Shown in pieces: positions 35,101 through 44,309 of a DNA stretch of 64,000 bases (the stretch's first letter is position 1; each line of letters starts with the position of its first letter). Position numbers and translations under genes: made by a program. A model generated the notes under the pieces. The model worked only from the letters and a program-made list of their open reading frames with translations, did no database searches and was not told the origin of the DNA. Source of the stretch: Roseovarius confluentis (GTDB taxonomy: Bacteria > Pseudomonadota > Alphaproteobacteria > Rhodobacterales > Rhodobacteraceae); the NCBI RefSeq assembly GCF_002917925.1, contig NZ_PPFE01000006.1, forward strand, positions 1 through 64,000, in the 5' to 3' direction.

Positions 35101-36294
35101 TCAGCCCAACGCCTCCGCGATCCGCGCCACCAGCCGTTGCGCCACGTCCGCCTTCGACATGCGCGGCCAAGCCTCGGCCCCGTCGGCCGTGATCAGCGTC
35201 ACGGCATTCTCGGCACCGCCCATGATGCCCGTCGCCGGGCTCACGTCATTGGCCACGATCCAGTCGCACCCCTTGCGCGCCCGCTTGGCCGTGGCATGAT
35301 CCACCACGTCATCGGTCTCGGCCGCAAAGCCCACCACCAGCGGCGGTCGCCCGGCCTCCATCCGGCTGATGGTGGCCAGGATATCGGGGTTCTCGGCAAA
35401 CTCCAGCACCGGCAGCTTGCCACCTTCCTTCTTGATCTTGCGCGCTCCCGCGCTCGCCACGCGCCAATCCGCAACGGCGGCGGCAAAAACCGCCGCATCA
35501 GCCGGCAGCGCGGCCTCCACCGCCTCCAGCATCTCCTGTGCGGTCTCGACGGCCACGACCTCCACACCGTCGGGCGGCGGCACATCTGCCGGCCCCGTGA
35601 CGAAAACCACCTCCGCCCCCGCGCCCGCCAGCGCCCTGGCAATCGCCGTGCCCTGCGCGCCGGACGAGCGGTTGGCGATGTACCGCACCGGGTCGATCGG
35701 CTCATGCGTCGGCCCCGAGGTGACGATCACGCGCCTGCCCGCCAGCGGCCCCTGCGCCAGCCGCGCCTCCACCGCCGCCACGATCTCCAGCGGCTCGGAC
35801 ATGCGGCCCGGCCCATGCTCGCCACAGGCCATGTCGCCCGCGTTTGGCCCGACAAACCCGATCCCATCGTCCTTCAGCGTCGCGGTATTGCGCTGCGTCG
35901 CCGCATGCTCCCACATCCGCACGTTCATCGCCGGCGCCAGCAGCACCTCCGTGTCCGTCGCCAGCAGTAGCGTCGAGGCAAGATCATCCGCCTGGCCTCC
36001 TGCCATCTTCGCCATCAGATCCGCCGTCGCGGGCGCCACCACGATCAGGTCCGCGCTGCGGCTCAACTCGATATGCCCCATCTCGGCCTCGTCCGTGAGG
36101 TCAAAGAGGTCGTGAAACACCTTCATCCCCGCCAGGGCCGACACCGACAGCGGCGTCACGAACTCCGCGCCCGCCCGCGTCAGAACAGGCGTCACCGCCG
36201 CGCCCCGTTCGCGCAGCCGCCGGATCAGGTCCAGCGCCTTGTAGGCCGCGATCCCGCCGCCGATGATCAGCAAAACACGTTTTCCGGCCAGCAT
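35101..36294 (-). CDS. coaBC: Bifunctional phosphopantothenoylcysteine decarboxylase/synthase CoaBC
   Basis: A 397-residue fusion. The N-terminal FMN decarboxylase half (CoaC) has the catalytic His in [20 protein letters not shown], the PAMN motif ([15 protein letters not shown]) and the catalytic Cys in [11 protein letters not shown]. The C-terminal synthase half (CoaB) begins [20 protein letters not shown]. Together they make 4'-phosphopantetheine precursor for coenzyme A. ATG 36294 follows AGGGAG; the in-frame ATG at 36321 does not. Confidence 0.95.
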   Translation of the reverse strand: MLAGKRVLLIIGGGIAAYKALDLIRRLRERGAAVTPVLTRAGAEFVTPLSVSALAGMKVFHDLFDLTDEAEMGHIELSRSADLIVVAPATADLMAKMAGGQADDLASTLLLATDTEVLLAPAMNVRMWEHAATQRNTATLKDDGIGFVGPNAGDMACGEHGPGRMSEPLEIVAAVEARLAQGPLAGRRVIVTSGPTHEPIDPVRYIANRSSGAQGTAIARALAGAGAEVVFVTGPADVPPPDGVEVVAVETAQEMLEAVEAALPADAAVFAAAVADWRVASAGARKIKKEGGKLPVLEFAENPDILATISRMEAGRPPLVVGFAAETDDVVDHATAKRARKGCDWIVANDVSPATGIMGGAENAVTLITADGAEAWPRMSKADVAQRLVARIAEALG

Positions 36295-36369
36295 GCGACG
36301 GCTCCCTGAATCTTCGGCCAAACACTATGCCCGGACCCGACACGGTACAAGGCCCGGTCCCACGACATG

Positions 36370-36400
36370 AAAAAACGCCGCCGCAGGCCGCGACAGCGTT
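36370..36400 (-). terminator. Rho-independent terminator of rpoH
   Basis: On the minus strand ACGCTGTCGC pairs with GCGGCGGCGT (two G-U pairs) around a five-base loop, followed by six T residues. It lies about 30 bases after the rpoH stop, in the expected place. Confidence 0.8.
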
Positions 36401-36427
36401 ATTTCATACGTCAGGAACGGACGGGTA

Positions 36428-37306
36428 TCAGACCAGCAGGCTCTGCACTTCGCCACCCTGTTTTTCCAGGTAGCGGCGCATCTTCTGGAACGCCGCCGCC
36501 TCGATCTGGCGCACGCGCTCCTTCGACAGGCTCAGCTCTTCGCCAAGGCTCTCCAGCGTCCGCGCCTCGTCCTGCAACTTGCGCTGCACCACGATGAACC
36601 GCTCGCGCTCGTTCAGCTTGGACATCGCACCGCCCAGCCAATTACGCAGCGCGCCCCGGTCATGGTCTTCCTCGACCAGCTCATCACCGCGCTTGCCGTC
36701 ATCCTCGATGGTGTCGATCCACTCGCGGCCCTCATCCTCGGTCGATTGCGTCGCGTTCAGCGAAAAATCCGAGCCGGACAGCCGGCCTTCCATCATCTCC
36801 ACGTCGCGCAGCGGGACACCGACCTCGATGGCGATCATCTCGCGCATCTGGTGCCGGTCCAACGTCTCGCCCTTGGCCATGGATTCCCGCTCCAGCCGCG
36901 CCTGCACCCGGCGCATGTTGAAAAACAGCGATTTCTGACTGCTGGTCGAGCCGGTCCGCACCATCGACCAGTTGCGCATCACGTAATCCTGGATACTGGC
37001 CTTGATCCACCACACTGCGTATGTCGAGAACCGCACGCCGCGGTCCGGATCGAACTTGTCCGCAGCCTTCATCAGCCCAAGACCCGCTTCCTGGATCAGA
37101 TCGTTCATCGGCGCACCATAGCGGCGATATTTCGACGCCATCGAAATCGCCAGGCGCATATACGCGGTGATCAGGCGGTGCAGCGCCGCCTCGTCCCGCT
37201 GGTCGCGCCAGGCATAGGCCAGCGTCAGTTCGGTTTCGGCGTCAAGCAGTTCGGCCTTCATCGCCGCGCGTGACATGTTGGTGCTGAAATTGCCATCCAA
37301 GGCCAT
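36428..37306 (-). CDS. rpoH: RNA polymerase sigma-32 factor, RpoHII type
   Basis: A 292-residue sigma factor. Region 2 includes RLAISMASKYRRYGAPMNDL, then GLMKAADKFDPDRGVRFSTY and AVWWIKASIQDYVMRNWSMV, with the -10 recognition surface. Region 4.2 is ESLGEELSLSKERVRQIEAA. The N-terminus and overall style match RpoHII of Rhodobacter rather than canonical RpoHI. RpoHII directs genes for singlet-oxygen and photo-oxidative stress under RpoE control. A TGATCC element upstream supports RpoE dependence. A terminator closes the gene. Confidence 0.92.
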   Translation of the reverse strand: MALDGNFSTNMSRAAMKAELLDAETELTLAYAWRDQRDEAALHRLITAYMRLAISMASKYRRYGAPMNDLIQEAGLGLMKAADKFDPDRGVRFSTYAVWWIKASIQDYVMRNWSMVRTGSTSSQKSLFFNMRRVQARLERESMAKGETLDRHQMREMIAIEVGVPLRDVEMMEGRLSGSDFSLNATQSTEDEGREWIDTIEDDGKRGDELVEEDHDRGALRNWLGGAMSKLNERERFIVVQRKLQDEARTLESLGEELSLSKERVRQIEAAAFQKMRRYLEKQGGEVQSLLV

Positions 37307-37360
37307 GGTGAAGTACTCCCGGTCGCGATTTGAAAGCAGCTTTTTCGCCGTCTTTGGTGG

Positions 37361-37389
37361 TGGTACGCATCATCTCAACGCGCGGATCA
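37361..37389 (-). promoter_or_regulatory. Candidate RpoE-type promoter of rpoHII
   Basis: On the minus strand TGATCC (37389-37384) is followed after 18 bases by TACCA (37365-37361). This resembles the TGATCC-N18-TAAGA pattern I recall for RpoE promoters of Rhodobacter, with two mismatches in the -10. It lies about 55 bases upstream of the rpoH start. Confidence 0.4.
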
Positions 37390-37408
37390 CGAAAAGGATG
37401 CAAAAAAA

Positions 37409-37900
37409 ATGTTGCCGGGACTCACTTTTGTTTTAGGTACCGCCGGCTCGGGCAAGGCCGGGTTCGCGAAAACCCTCGTTACGGGCACGGGCCGCGGTCC
37501 CGTCTGCATCCTCACCGCACCCGCCGACGATCCCGCAGCTCAATCCAGCCTTGCAGGCCGCGAAACCGACTGGACCATCCTGCGCGCACCGCGCGATATC
37601 GGCCGCACGCTCGCCGGGATCAGCGGCGACTCCGCCGTCCTGCTGGACGCGCTGCCGCCGTGGCTCGACACCCTCATCGCCGACGGCAAGGACCCGGCCG
37701 AGGCCGAGGCGGAACTGATGGCCGGCCTCGCCCTCTGCGCCGCGCCCGTGATCGTGCTGAGTTGCGAGCCAGCCCCGTCCGACCCGCCCGGCCTTTGCGC
37801 CGCGCTCTCCCGCCTGAACCTCAAGCTGGCCGCCAAGGCCGGCCTCGTGGTCAACGTCATCGCCGGCCTGCCACAGGTGCTGAAAGGCGACCTGCCGTGA
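37409..37900 (+). CDS. CobU-like protein (adenosylcobinamide kinase/guanylyltransferase family), degenerate
   Basis: A 163-residue protein of CobU type. The P-loop is GTAGSGKAGFAK, where the usual GGARSGKS Ser is replaced by Ala. ETDWTILRAPRDIGRTLAGI corresponds to the WRTVE segment, but the histidine that is guanylylated in CobU, normally just before it (RHR), is not visible. The end LAAKAGLVVNVIAGLPQVLK matches the family C-terminus. CobU acts in cobalamin lower-loop assembly. Its GTP transfer activity is doubtful here. It overlaps the phosphatase gene by four bases. Confidence 0.75.
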   Translation: MLPGLTFVLGTAGSGKAGFAKTLVTGTGRGPVCILTAPADDPAAQSSLAGRETDWTILRAPRDIGRTLAGISGDSAVLLDALPPWLDTLIADGKDPAEAEAELMAGLALCAAPVIVLSCEPAPSDPPGLCAALSRLNLKLAAKAGLVVNVIAGLPQVLKGDLP

Positions 37901-38472
37901 AAACCCGGCTTTTCTGGGTTCGCCATGGCCCCACCCACGCGAAAGGCCTCGTCGGCTGGGCCGATCTGCCCGCCGACCTCTCCGACACCGCGCGCATCGC
38001 CCGCCTTGACGCCCACCTGCCGAAACCGGCCATGCTGGTCTCCTCCGACCTCAGCCGCGCCGCCGCCACTGCCGACACGCTGGCCGGGCACCGCACGCGC
38101 CTGCCGCACGATCCCGCCCTACGGGAACTTCACTTCGGCGACTGGGACCTGCAATCCCCCGACGACATCGAGGACCAGGCCCGCTACCGGGCGTTCTGGG
38201 ATCAACCCGGCGAGGTGCGTCCACCCTCCGGCGAAACCTGGCCCGAGCTTGTCGCCCGCGTGGACGCCGCCACCGACGCGCTCATCTCCGCGCATCCCGG
38301 TGCCGACCTGGTGATCGTCGCCCATCTTGGCGTCATTCTCACCCAGCTTCAGCGCGCCCTTGACCTCACCACGACCGAGGCGTTCTCCCACAACATCGCC
38401 CCCCTTTCGGTGACCGAATTGCACCACGTCCCCTCCGGCTGGCACGTCGAAGGCATCGATCACGCCCCGTGA
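37897..38472 (+). CDS. Histidine phosphatase family protein (CobC/alpha-ribazole phosphatase-like)
   Basis: A 191-residue branch-1 histidine phosphatase. The phospho-acceptor motif is LFWVRHGPTHAKGLVGW. LSSDLSRAAATAD-like text (LVSSDLSRAAATAD), the second His in IVAHLGVILTQ and the acid pair in LRELHFGDWD complete the site. GTG 37897 overlaps the CobU-like stop (GTGA), so the pair is coupled. That pairing suggests CobC, which dephosphorylates alpha-ribazole phosphate in cobalamin synthesis. Other small phosphate esters are possible. Confidence 0.85.
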   Translation: MKTRLFWVRHGPTHAKGLVGWADLPADLSDTARIARLDAHLPKPAMLVSSDLSRAAATADTLAGHRTRLPHDPALRELHFGDWDLQSPDDIEDQARYRAFWDQPGEVRPPSGETWPELVARVDAATDALISAHPGADLVIVAHLGVILTQLQRALDLTTTEAFSHNIAPLSVTELHHVPSGWHVEGIDHAP

Positions 38473-38530
38473 TGCACATGCGCACAAATGATCGCTTTGA
38501 CACATTCCCGGCCCGGCCTAACGTCGCGGC

Positions 38531-39409
38531 ATGACATACGATCTCTTTATCGGCGACCGCACCTTTTCAAGCTGGTCCCTGCGCGGCTGGCTCATGCTCG
38601 AAAAGTTCGACCTGCCGCACCGCACCCATATGGTCGGGCTCTACGACGGCACCATGGCCGAGGACCTCAAGGATCTCGCCCCGGCCCGCCTCGTCCCGGT
38701 AATGCGCGACGAGGGCGGCATCGTCATCTTCGACAGCCTCGCCATGGCCGAAACCCTGGCCGAACGACACCCCGAAGCCGGTCTCTGGCCCAAGGATCCC
38801 GCCGCCCGCGCCCTCGCCCGCTCGATCACCGCGGAAATGCATTCCGGCTTTTCCGCCCTGCGCGCCGACTGCTCGATGCAGCTTCGGCATCAATGGCAAG
38901 GCTTCACGCCGTCCGACGCCGTCAAGGCCGACCTCGCCCGCATCGAAACCCTGTGGTCCCTCGCCCACAGCCGCCACGGCGCAGACGGCCCTTGGCTCTT
39001 CGGGCGCTACAGCCTCGCCGATGCCTTCTACGCCCCCGTCGCCGCCCGCATCGCGGGCTACGCCCTGTCTGTGGGCAAGACCGCGCAAGCCTATGTCGAC
39101 ACCACCCTCGCCGACACATCCTTCCGCCAATGGCGCGCGCTCGGGCTCACCAAGTCCTACGACCCTGTCCCCTATGACCAGCCGCTCGACCACACCACAT
39201 GGCCCGGCCCCCGTACCGCCCCGGCCCGTCCCGTCGCCGATGGCACGCCCGAAAACACCGCCTGCCCCTATTCCGGCAAGGCCCCCACGCACCTCATGGA
39301 AACCGGCGGCCGCATTTTCGGCTTCTGCAACGCCACCTGCCGCGACAAGACCGTCGCCGACCCCGACGCCTGGCCCGCCTTCACCGCAATGCGCGACGGA
39401 ACCGCCTGA
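38531..39409 (+). CDS. Glutathione S-transferase with C-terminal cysteine (YHS-like) domain
   Basis: A 292-residue protein. Residues 1-80 form the thioredoxin-fold GST domain with the candidate catalytic Ser in TFSSWSLRGWLML and the glutathione-binding FDSLAMAETLAE. Residues 85-205 form the helical domain (PWLFGRYSLADAFYAPVAAR). Beyond the usual end, about 70 residues carry CPYSGKAP, then GFCNATCRDK and ADPDAW. This C...C-x3-C arrangement recalls YHS/TRASH metal-binding modules. The extra domain could bind a metal or a partner. Role unknown. Confidence 0.85.
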   Translation: MTYDLFIGDRTFSSWSLRGWLMLEKFDLPHRTHMVGLYDGTMAEDLKDLAPARLVPVMRDEGGIVIFDSLAMAETLAERHPEAGLWPKDPAARALARSITAEMHSGFSALRADCSMQLRHQWQGFTPSDAVKADLARIETLWSLAHSRHGADGPWLFGRYSLADAFYAPVAARIAGYALSVGKTAQAYVDTTLADTSFRQWRALGLTKSYDPVPYDQPLDHTTWPGPRTAPARPVADGTPENTACPYSGKAPTHLMETGGRIFGFCNATCRDKTVADPDAWPAFTAMRDGTA

Positions 39410-39420
39410 AAGCACCCTCT

Positions 39421-39473
39421 TTTTCTTGCCAAAAATACTCAAATCCCGACCGTGCCTCACGCACGCCGTCGGG
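39421..39473 (-). repeat. Hairpin plus GAGTATTT intergenic element between the GST and comM
   Basis: On the minus strand the hairpin CCCGAC...GTCGGG (39473-39445) is followed by GAGTATTTTTGGCAAGAAAA (39440-39421). The second half nearly repeats in the element at 55.31 kb. Here it is oriented against the flanking genes. Confidence 0.6.
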
Positions 39474-39541
39474 GCTGCGTTAACCATTCCTAAACCACTT
39501 GCGCGCTATCCGTTAATCATTCTCACGGAACGGAGTCCCCC

Positions 39542-41056
39542 ATGGTCGCCCGCGCCTACACCGTCGCCTTCGAGGGCGTCGAGGCCCGCCAGGTCGAGGT
39601 GCAATGCGCCGTCACCCCCGGCGTCCCGGCCTTCTCGCTCGTGGGCCTGCCCGACAAGGCCGTGTCCGAGGCGCGCGACCGCGTGCGTACGGCGCTCTCG
39701 TCGATGGCCATCGCCCTGCCCTCCAAGCGCATCACCATCAACCTGTCGCCCGCCGACATGCCCAAGGAAGGCAGCCATTTCGACCTGCCCATCGCCCTCG
39801 CCCTGCTCGCCGCGCTGGAAATCATCCCCCCCGACGCCGTCGAGGGCACCTGCAGCCTCGGGGAACTCTCTCTCGACGGCTCCCTCATCCCCGTCATCGG
39901 CGCTCTCCCCGCAGCCATGGCCGCGGCCGAGGAAGACCGCACGCTTCTCTGCCCAAAGGGCTCGGGGGCCGAGGCCGCTTGGGTCGGCGCCACGCAGGTC
40001 ATCGGTGCCGCCACCCTCGCCGACGTGGTCCGCCATTACACCGGCCAGTCTCCCCTGCCCCCGGCGGAACCGGGCGAGGTCACGGCAGACGCCTCCGGCC
40101 GCGACCTGCGCGACGTCAAGGGGCAGGAACGCGCCAAGCGCGCACTCGAAATAGCCGCCGCCGGGCGACATCACCTGATGATGGTCGGCACGCCCGGCTC
40201 CGGCAAATCCATGCTGGCGGCCCGCCTGCCCGGCATCCTGCCGCCCCTCACCGCGCCCGAGGCGCTGGAAACCTCCATGATCCATTCCCTCGCCGGGCTG
40301 CTGACCGAGGGCGGCATCAACCGCACGCGCCCCTTCCGCGAGCCGCACCACACAGCCTCCATGGCCGCCATCGTCGGCGGCGGTCGGCGGGCGGGTCCGG
40401 GCGAGATCAGCCTTGCCCATAACGGCGTGCTCTTCATGGACGAGTTTCCGGAATACCCCCGCGCGGTCCTTGAGACCCTGCGCCAGCCCATCGAGACGGG
40501 CGAGGTCGTCGTCGCCCGCGCCAACGCCCATGTCCGCTACCCCTGCCGCTTCCTGCTGGTGGCTGCCGCCAACCCCTGCAAATGCGGCTACCTCCCCGAC
40601 CCGGCCCGCGCCTGCGCCCGCGTGCCCCAATGCGGCGAGGATTACATGTCCCGCATTTCCGGCCCCCTGATGGACCGCTTCGACCTGCGCATCGAGGTTC
40701 CCCCGGTCAGCTTCACCGACCTTGACCTGCCCCCCTCCGGCGACAGCTCAGACCAGATGGCCGAGCGGGTCGCCACGGCGCGGGCGGTACAACAATCCCG
40801 CTTTGCCGACCACGCCGACATGCGCCTCAATGCCGATGCCGAAGGCGAGGCCCTGGAAGAGATCGCGACCCCCGACACCGAAGGCCGCGACCTTCTGAAC
40901 ACCGTGGCAGAACGCATGGGGCTCTCGGCGCGCGGCTATCACCGCGTCCTGCGCGTCGCCCGCACCATCGCCGATCTCGACGGCTCAACCGACGTCCTTC
41001 GCCCCCACGTGGCCGAGGCCGTCAGCTACCGCCTTATGTCGATGAAAGAGACCTGA
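39542..41056 (+). CDS. comM: YifB/ComM family Mg-chelatase-like AAA+ ATPase
   Basis: A 504-residue protein. The N-terminal Lon-type S5 domain (VSEARDRVRTALSSMAIALP, then NLSPADMPKEGSHFDLPIAL) is followed by the AAA+ module. Walker A is GTPGSGKSMLAARLPG (about 216-231) and Walker B is GVLFMDEF. The zinc-finger-like CPC region (AANPCKCGYLPDPARAC) and the C-terminal helical cap (RGYHRVLRVARTIADLDGS) complete the family. ComM is a hexameric helicase that promotes branch migration in natural transformation. Its last bases overlap the convergent esterase. Confidence 0.93.
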   Translation: MVARAYTVAFEGVEARQVEVQCAVTPGVPAFSLVGLPDKAVSEARDRVRTALSSMAIALPSKRITINLSPADMPKEGSHFDLPIALALLAALEIIPPDAVEGTCSLGELSLDGSLIPVIGALPAAMAAAEEDRTLLCPKGSGAEAAWVGATQVIGAATLADVVRHYTGQSPLPPAEPGEVTADASGRDLRDVKGQERAKRALEIAAAGRHHLMMVGTPGSGKSMLAARLPGILPPLTAPEALETSMIHSLAGLLTEGGINRTRPFREPHHTASMAAIVGGGRRAGPGEISLAHNGVLFMDEFPEYPRAVLETLRQPIETGEVVVARANAHVRYPCRFLLVAAANPCKCGYLPDPARACARVPQCGEDYMSRISGPLMDRFDLRIEVPPVSFTDLDLPPSGDSSDQMAERVATARAVQQSRFADHADMRLNADAEGEALEEIATPDTEGRDLLNTVAERMGLSARGYHRVLRVARTIADLDGSTDVLRPHVAEAVSYRLMSMKET

Positions 41057-41930
41057 TCCAGTCTCCCAGATCCGCCAGGGTCTCGCGCCCCTCGGGCAGC
41101 AGGTTGTGAAACAGCGGCCAGACATGCGGCAGGTCGTGCTCCACCACCTCCGTCACGTCCACGCCTGCCGCCCGCAAATGCGCCGCCATTCGAAGCGTGT
41201 CGTCGCGCAGCACCTCGGTATCCCCCACCCCGATCCAGACCGGCGCCGCGCCCTCGAAAGCGGCGAAAAGCGGCGATACGCGCACGTCTTTCGGGTCCGT
41301 GTCCCCAAGATACCATTCGCACATTTCCTCGGCCCGCTCGATCGGCAGCACCGCTTCGCTTTCGGCATTCTCGCGGATGCTGTCACCCGAAAACGTCAAA
41401 TCCGTCACCGGCGACAGGGCGATGCAGCCCCTGGGCTGCGTCAGGCCCTCCCGCGTGATCTCCGCCAGCACCGCCAGCGCCAGGCATCCCCCCGCGCTGT
41501 CGCCCGCCAGCACCACGCCGCCGGGCCGGTCCATCACCGCGCGGTACGCCGCCATGCAATCGTCGAACGCACCGGGAAAGGGCGTCTCCGGCGCCAGCCT
41601 GTACTGCACCAAAGCTGCCGGCGCCCGCGCCTCGCGCGACAACACCGCCAGCATCTTGCGATAGACCCAAGGACTGCCGAACACGAAGCCACCACCATGG
41701 AAGTAGAGGATCAATGGCCCGTCCTCGCGCCCCGTGCCCAGCGCCCATGTCCACAGCACCGGCACCTCGCCCAACTCGTCCTCGGCCACCGAGGTGCCGC
41801 GCGGCGCATGGAACAGGACCTTCGCCTTGGTCTCGAAGGAACTGCGCGCCTTGGCGACCGTGGCCTTGCGAAGGTGCGGCTTCTCGGTCAGCCGCAGCCA
41901 CTGGTTCAGCAGTGGCCGCATCACGCTCAT
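41034..41930 (-). CDS. Alpha/beta hydrolase, hormone-sensitive lipase family esterase
   Basis: A 298-residue hydrolase. The oxyanion motif [10 protein letters not shown], the nucleophile motif GDSAGG (Ser in [17 protein letters not shown]), the acid in [10 protein letters not shown] and the His in [11 protein letters not shown] form the HSL-family catalytic set. Such enzymes hydrolyse short acyl esters. The ATG overlaps the gshB stop (ATGA). Physiological substrate unknown. Confidence 0.92.
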   Translation of the reverse strand: MSVMRPLLNQWLRLTEKPHLRKATVAKARSSFETKAKVLFHAPRGTSVAEDELGEVPVLWTWALGTGREDGPLILYFHGGGFVFGSPWVYRKMLAVLSREARAPAALVQYRLAPETPFPGAFDDCMAAYRAVMDRPGGVVLAGDSAGGCLALAVLAEITREGLTQPRGCIALSPVTDLTFSGDSIRENAESEAVLPIERAEEMCEWYLGDTDPKDVRVSPLFAAFEGAAPVWIGVGDTEVLRDDTLRMAAHLRAAGVDVTEVVEHDLPHVWPLFHNLLPEGRETLADLGDWIRSLSST

Positions 41931-42862
41931 GCGCGTTTCGCCTCGATCGCGTCCCAGATCGTCCCGGCCACGTTGGTCCCGTCGAACCGCTCCAACTCCT
42001 GGATACCGGTGGGCGAGGTCACGTTGATCTCGGTCAGGTACTGCCCGATCACGTCGATACCCACGAAAATCTGCCCAGCTTCGCGCAGCCGCGGGCCTAT
42101 GATCGAACAAATCTCCCGGTCGCGATCGCTCAAGCTGACCTTCTCGGGTCGGCCGCCCACATGCATGTTCGACCGCACCTCGCCCTTGCCGGGCAGACGG
42201 TTGATCGCGCCCACGGGCTCTCCATCCACCAGGATCACGCGCTTGTCGCCGTCCTTGATCTCGGGCAGGTATTTCTGAACGATCAGCGGCTCGCGGCTGA
42301 ACCCGGTGAACATCTCGTGCAGGCTTGAAAGGTTCCGGTCGCTCTCGGGCAGGTGAAACACCCCCGCGCCGCCATTGCCGTAAAGCGGCTTCAGGATCAC
42401 GTCGCCATGCTCGGCCTTGAAAGCGCGGATCGTGCCCAGGTCGCGGGCAATCGCCGTGGGCGGCATCAACTCCGGGAAGTCTAGGATCAACAGCTTCTCG
42501 GGAAAGTTCCGCACCCAGAACGGGTCGTTCACCACCAGCGTCGTGTCCTTCACCCGCTCTAACAGATGCGTGGTGGTGATGTAGAACATGTCGAACGGCG
42601 GATCCTGGCGCAGCCAGACAACGTCGAACTCCGACAGGTCCGCAACCCGCTCCTCGCCCAGGCTGAAATGATCGCCCTTCACCCGCTGCACCGTCAGCGG
42701 CCAGCCCCGCGCGGTGATCCGCCCCCGGTCATAGGCCAGCTTGTCGGGCGTGTAATAGAACAGCTCGTGGCCCCGCGCCTGCGCTTCTTCGGCCAGGCGA
42801 AAGCTGCTGTCCCCGTCAATGTCGATCCCGTCGATCGGATCCATCTGAAAGGCGATTTTCAT
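41927..42862 (-). CDS. gshB: Glutathione synthetase
   Basis: A 311-residue prokaryotic Gsh[21 protein letters not shown] is the classic N-terminus. The ATP-grasp core has [15 protein letters not shown] and [20 protein letters not shown], and the last part [15 protein letters not shown] contains metal-binding residues. It joins gamma-glutamylcysteine and glycine. ATG 42862 gives the conserved start; the longer frame to 42901 does not. YraN and RsmI genes lie upstream on the same strand, a frequent alphaproteobacterial order. Confidence 0.95.
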   Translation of the reverse strand: MKIAFQMDPIDGIDIDGDSSFRLAEEAQARGHELFYYTPDKLAYDRGRITARGWPLTVQRVKGDHFSLGEERVADLSEFDVVWLRQDPPFDMFYITTTHLLERVKDTTLVVNDPFWVRNFPEKLLILDFPELMPPTAIARDLGTIRAFKAEHGDVILKPLYGNGGAGVFHLPESDRNLSSLHEMFTGFSREPLIVQKYLPEIKDGDKRVILVDGEPVGAINRLPGKGEVRSNMHVGGRPEKVSLSDRDREICSIIGPRLREAGQIFVGIDVIGQYLTEINVTSPTGIQELERFDGTNVAGTIWDAIEAKRA

Positions 42863-42919
42863 GGGCCATCCCCGTCTTGTGCTGCCCTCTACATGGGCCA
42901 AGCACCGACAGGGATCAAT

Positions 42920-43309
42920 TCAGAAATGCCCGAACGCGTTTTCCATAACCGTCACGATACCTTGCCCGTCCATGACCGCGAGGTCAAAGCGCACCTCGCT
43001 AAGCTGCCCATCAGGCGTCTGCCCAAGATATTCGGACGCCGCCACGTGAATGCGCTGCATCTGGGCCGGGCGCAGCAGCGCCATCGCGCCTTCGACCGTA
43101 TCCGACGCCTTCACCTCGCAGAACACGTAAACGCCGTTTTCGAGAAAAATCAGGTCGATCTCACCCCCCTGTCCGCGCCAACGGGTTTCCAACAGGTCGG
43201 CGCCACGACGGTCATAGTCCAGCGCGACCGATTTCTCGGCGGACGCCCCCTTCTGATAGGCGCGTTGCCCGCGTTCCCTGCGCCTGCGCAGGATGGTGTC
43301 GCATGTCAT
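42920..43309 (-). CDS. YraN family (UPF0102) nuclease-fold protein
   Basis: A 129-residue protein. RGQRAYQKGASAEKSVALDY, then RWRGQGGEIDLIFLENGVYV and FCEVKASDTVEGAMALL carry the E...GEIDL...EVK pattern of a PD-(D/E)xK nuclease fold. The family is widespread and linked to rsmI and lpoA homologues in many bacteria, as here, but its function is poorly known. The N-terminal basic stretch LRRRRERGQ is normal for the family. Confidence 0.9.
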   Translation of the reverse strand: MTCDTILRRRRERGQRAYQKGASAEKSVALDYDRRGADLLETRWRGQGGEIDLIFLENGVYVFCEVKASDTVEGAMALLRPAQMQRIHVAASEYLGQTPDGQLSEVRFDLAVMDGQGIVTVMENAFGHF

Positions 43310-43368
43310 TCCGGTCTTCCTTACTTCATCTCACCCCGGCATCTCACACCAAAACATCTAATTTTTTC

Positions 43369-44226
43369 CTAACCGCTCAATTCCAGCGCCCGCTGATACA
43401 CGACCCGCCGTTTCAGCCCCAGCCGCGCCGCCACCGTATCGGCCGCATCCCGCACGCTCAGCGTTTCCAGCGCCGCGCTCAGGGCCACATCCAGATCCTC
43501 CGCACTGCCTACCTCTGCCGCTCCGCGTTCGATCACCACGACGATCTCGCCCTTGACCGGTTGTGCTTGCAGGCGTTCGGCCAGCTCCTTCAGCGTGCCA
43601 CGCAGCACCTCTTCGAATTTCTTCGTAAGTTCCCGGCACACCGCCGCCTGCCGTTCCTCGCCCAGCACCTCGGCCGCGTCGCGCAGCATCGCCGCCACCC
43701 GCTTGGGCGATTCGTAAAACACCAGCGTGCCGGGCACGCCCGCCACCTCCCGAAGTGCGGATTTCCGCTTGGATCCGCCCGACGGCAGGAAGCCCGCGAA
43801 AAAGAACCTGTCGGTCGGCAATCCCGCCACGGTCAGCGCCGTCACGACCGCCGACGGCCCCGGCGCCGAGATCAGCGCATGCCCCTCCGCCACCGCCGCG
43901 CGGGCCAGGTCATAGCCCGGATCGGCCACCATCGGCGTGCCCGCCTCGGACGCGTAAACCACTGATTTGCCGCTCTCCAGCGCCGCCATCAGGCGCGGGC
44001 GGGCGCGGTCGCCATTGTGGTCGTGATAGGACACGAGCGGTCTGTCGTTCAGCTTGAGACCGTGAATTTCCATCAGTCGCCGCAGGCTGCGCGTGTCCTC
44101 CGCCGCCAGCACATCGGCATCTGCAAGGATGTCGAGCGTGCGCAGCGTGATGTCCCGCGCCGCCCCGATCGGGGTCGCCACCAGGTACAGCCCGGGCGCA
44201 AGGCTCTGCTTGTCGGGATTCATCAC
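43369..44226 (-). CDS. rsmI: 16S rRNA 2'-O-methyltransferase RsmI
   Basis: A 285-residue tetrapyrrole-methylase-fold enzyme. LYLVATPIGAARDITLRTLD, AAEDTRSLRRLMEIHG and VYASEAGTPMVADPGYDLAR are the cofactor-side signatures. FAGFLPSGGSKRKSALREVA is also characteristic. RsmI methylates the 2'-hydroxyl of C1402 in the ribosomal P site. It is divergent from an LpoA-like gene, recalling the yraL-yraM linkage of gammaproteobacteria. Confidence 0.95.
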   Translation of the reverse strand: MMNPDKQSLAPGLYLVATPIGAARDITLRTLDILADADVLAAEDTRSLRRLMEIHGLKLNDRPLVSYHDHNGDRARPRLMAALESGKSVVYASEAGTPMVADPGYDLARAAVAEGHALISAPGPSAVVTALTVAGLPTDRFFFAGFLPSGGSKRKSALREVAGVPGTLVFYESPKRVAAMLRDAAEVLGEERQAAVCRELTKKFEEVLRGTLKELAERLQAQPVKGEIVVVIERGAAEVGSAEDLDVALSAALETLSVRDAADTVAARLGLKRRVVYQRALELSG

Positions 44227-44309
44227 TGGACCCGCCTCTCTGGACGTCTATTATCGTGACCAACTGCGCCGTCCACCCGGACCGCGCGAAAGAAGGAGTT
44301 CGTACCCTG

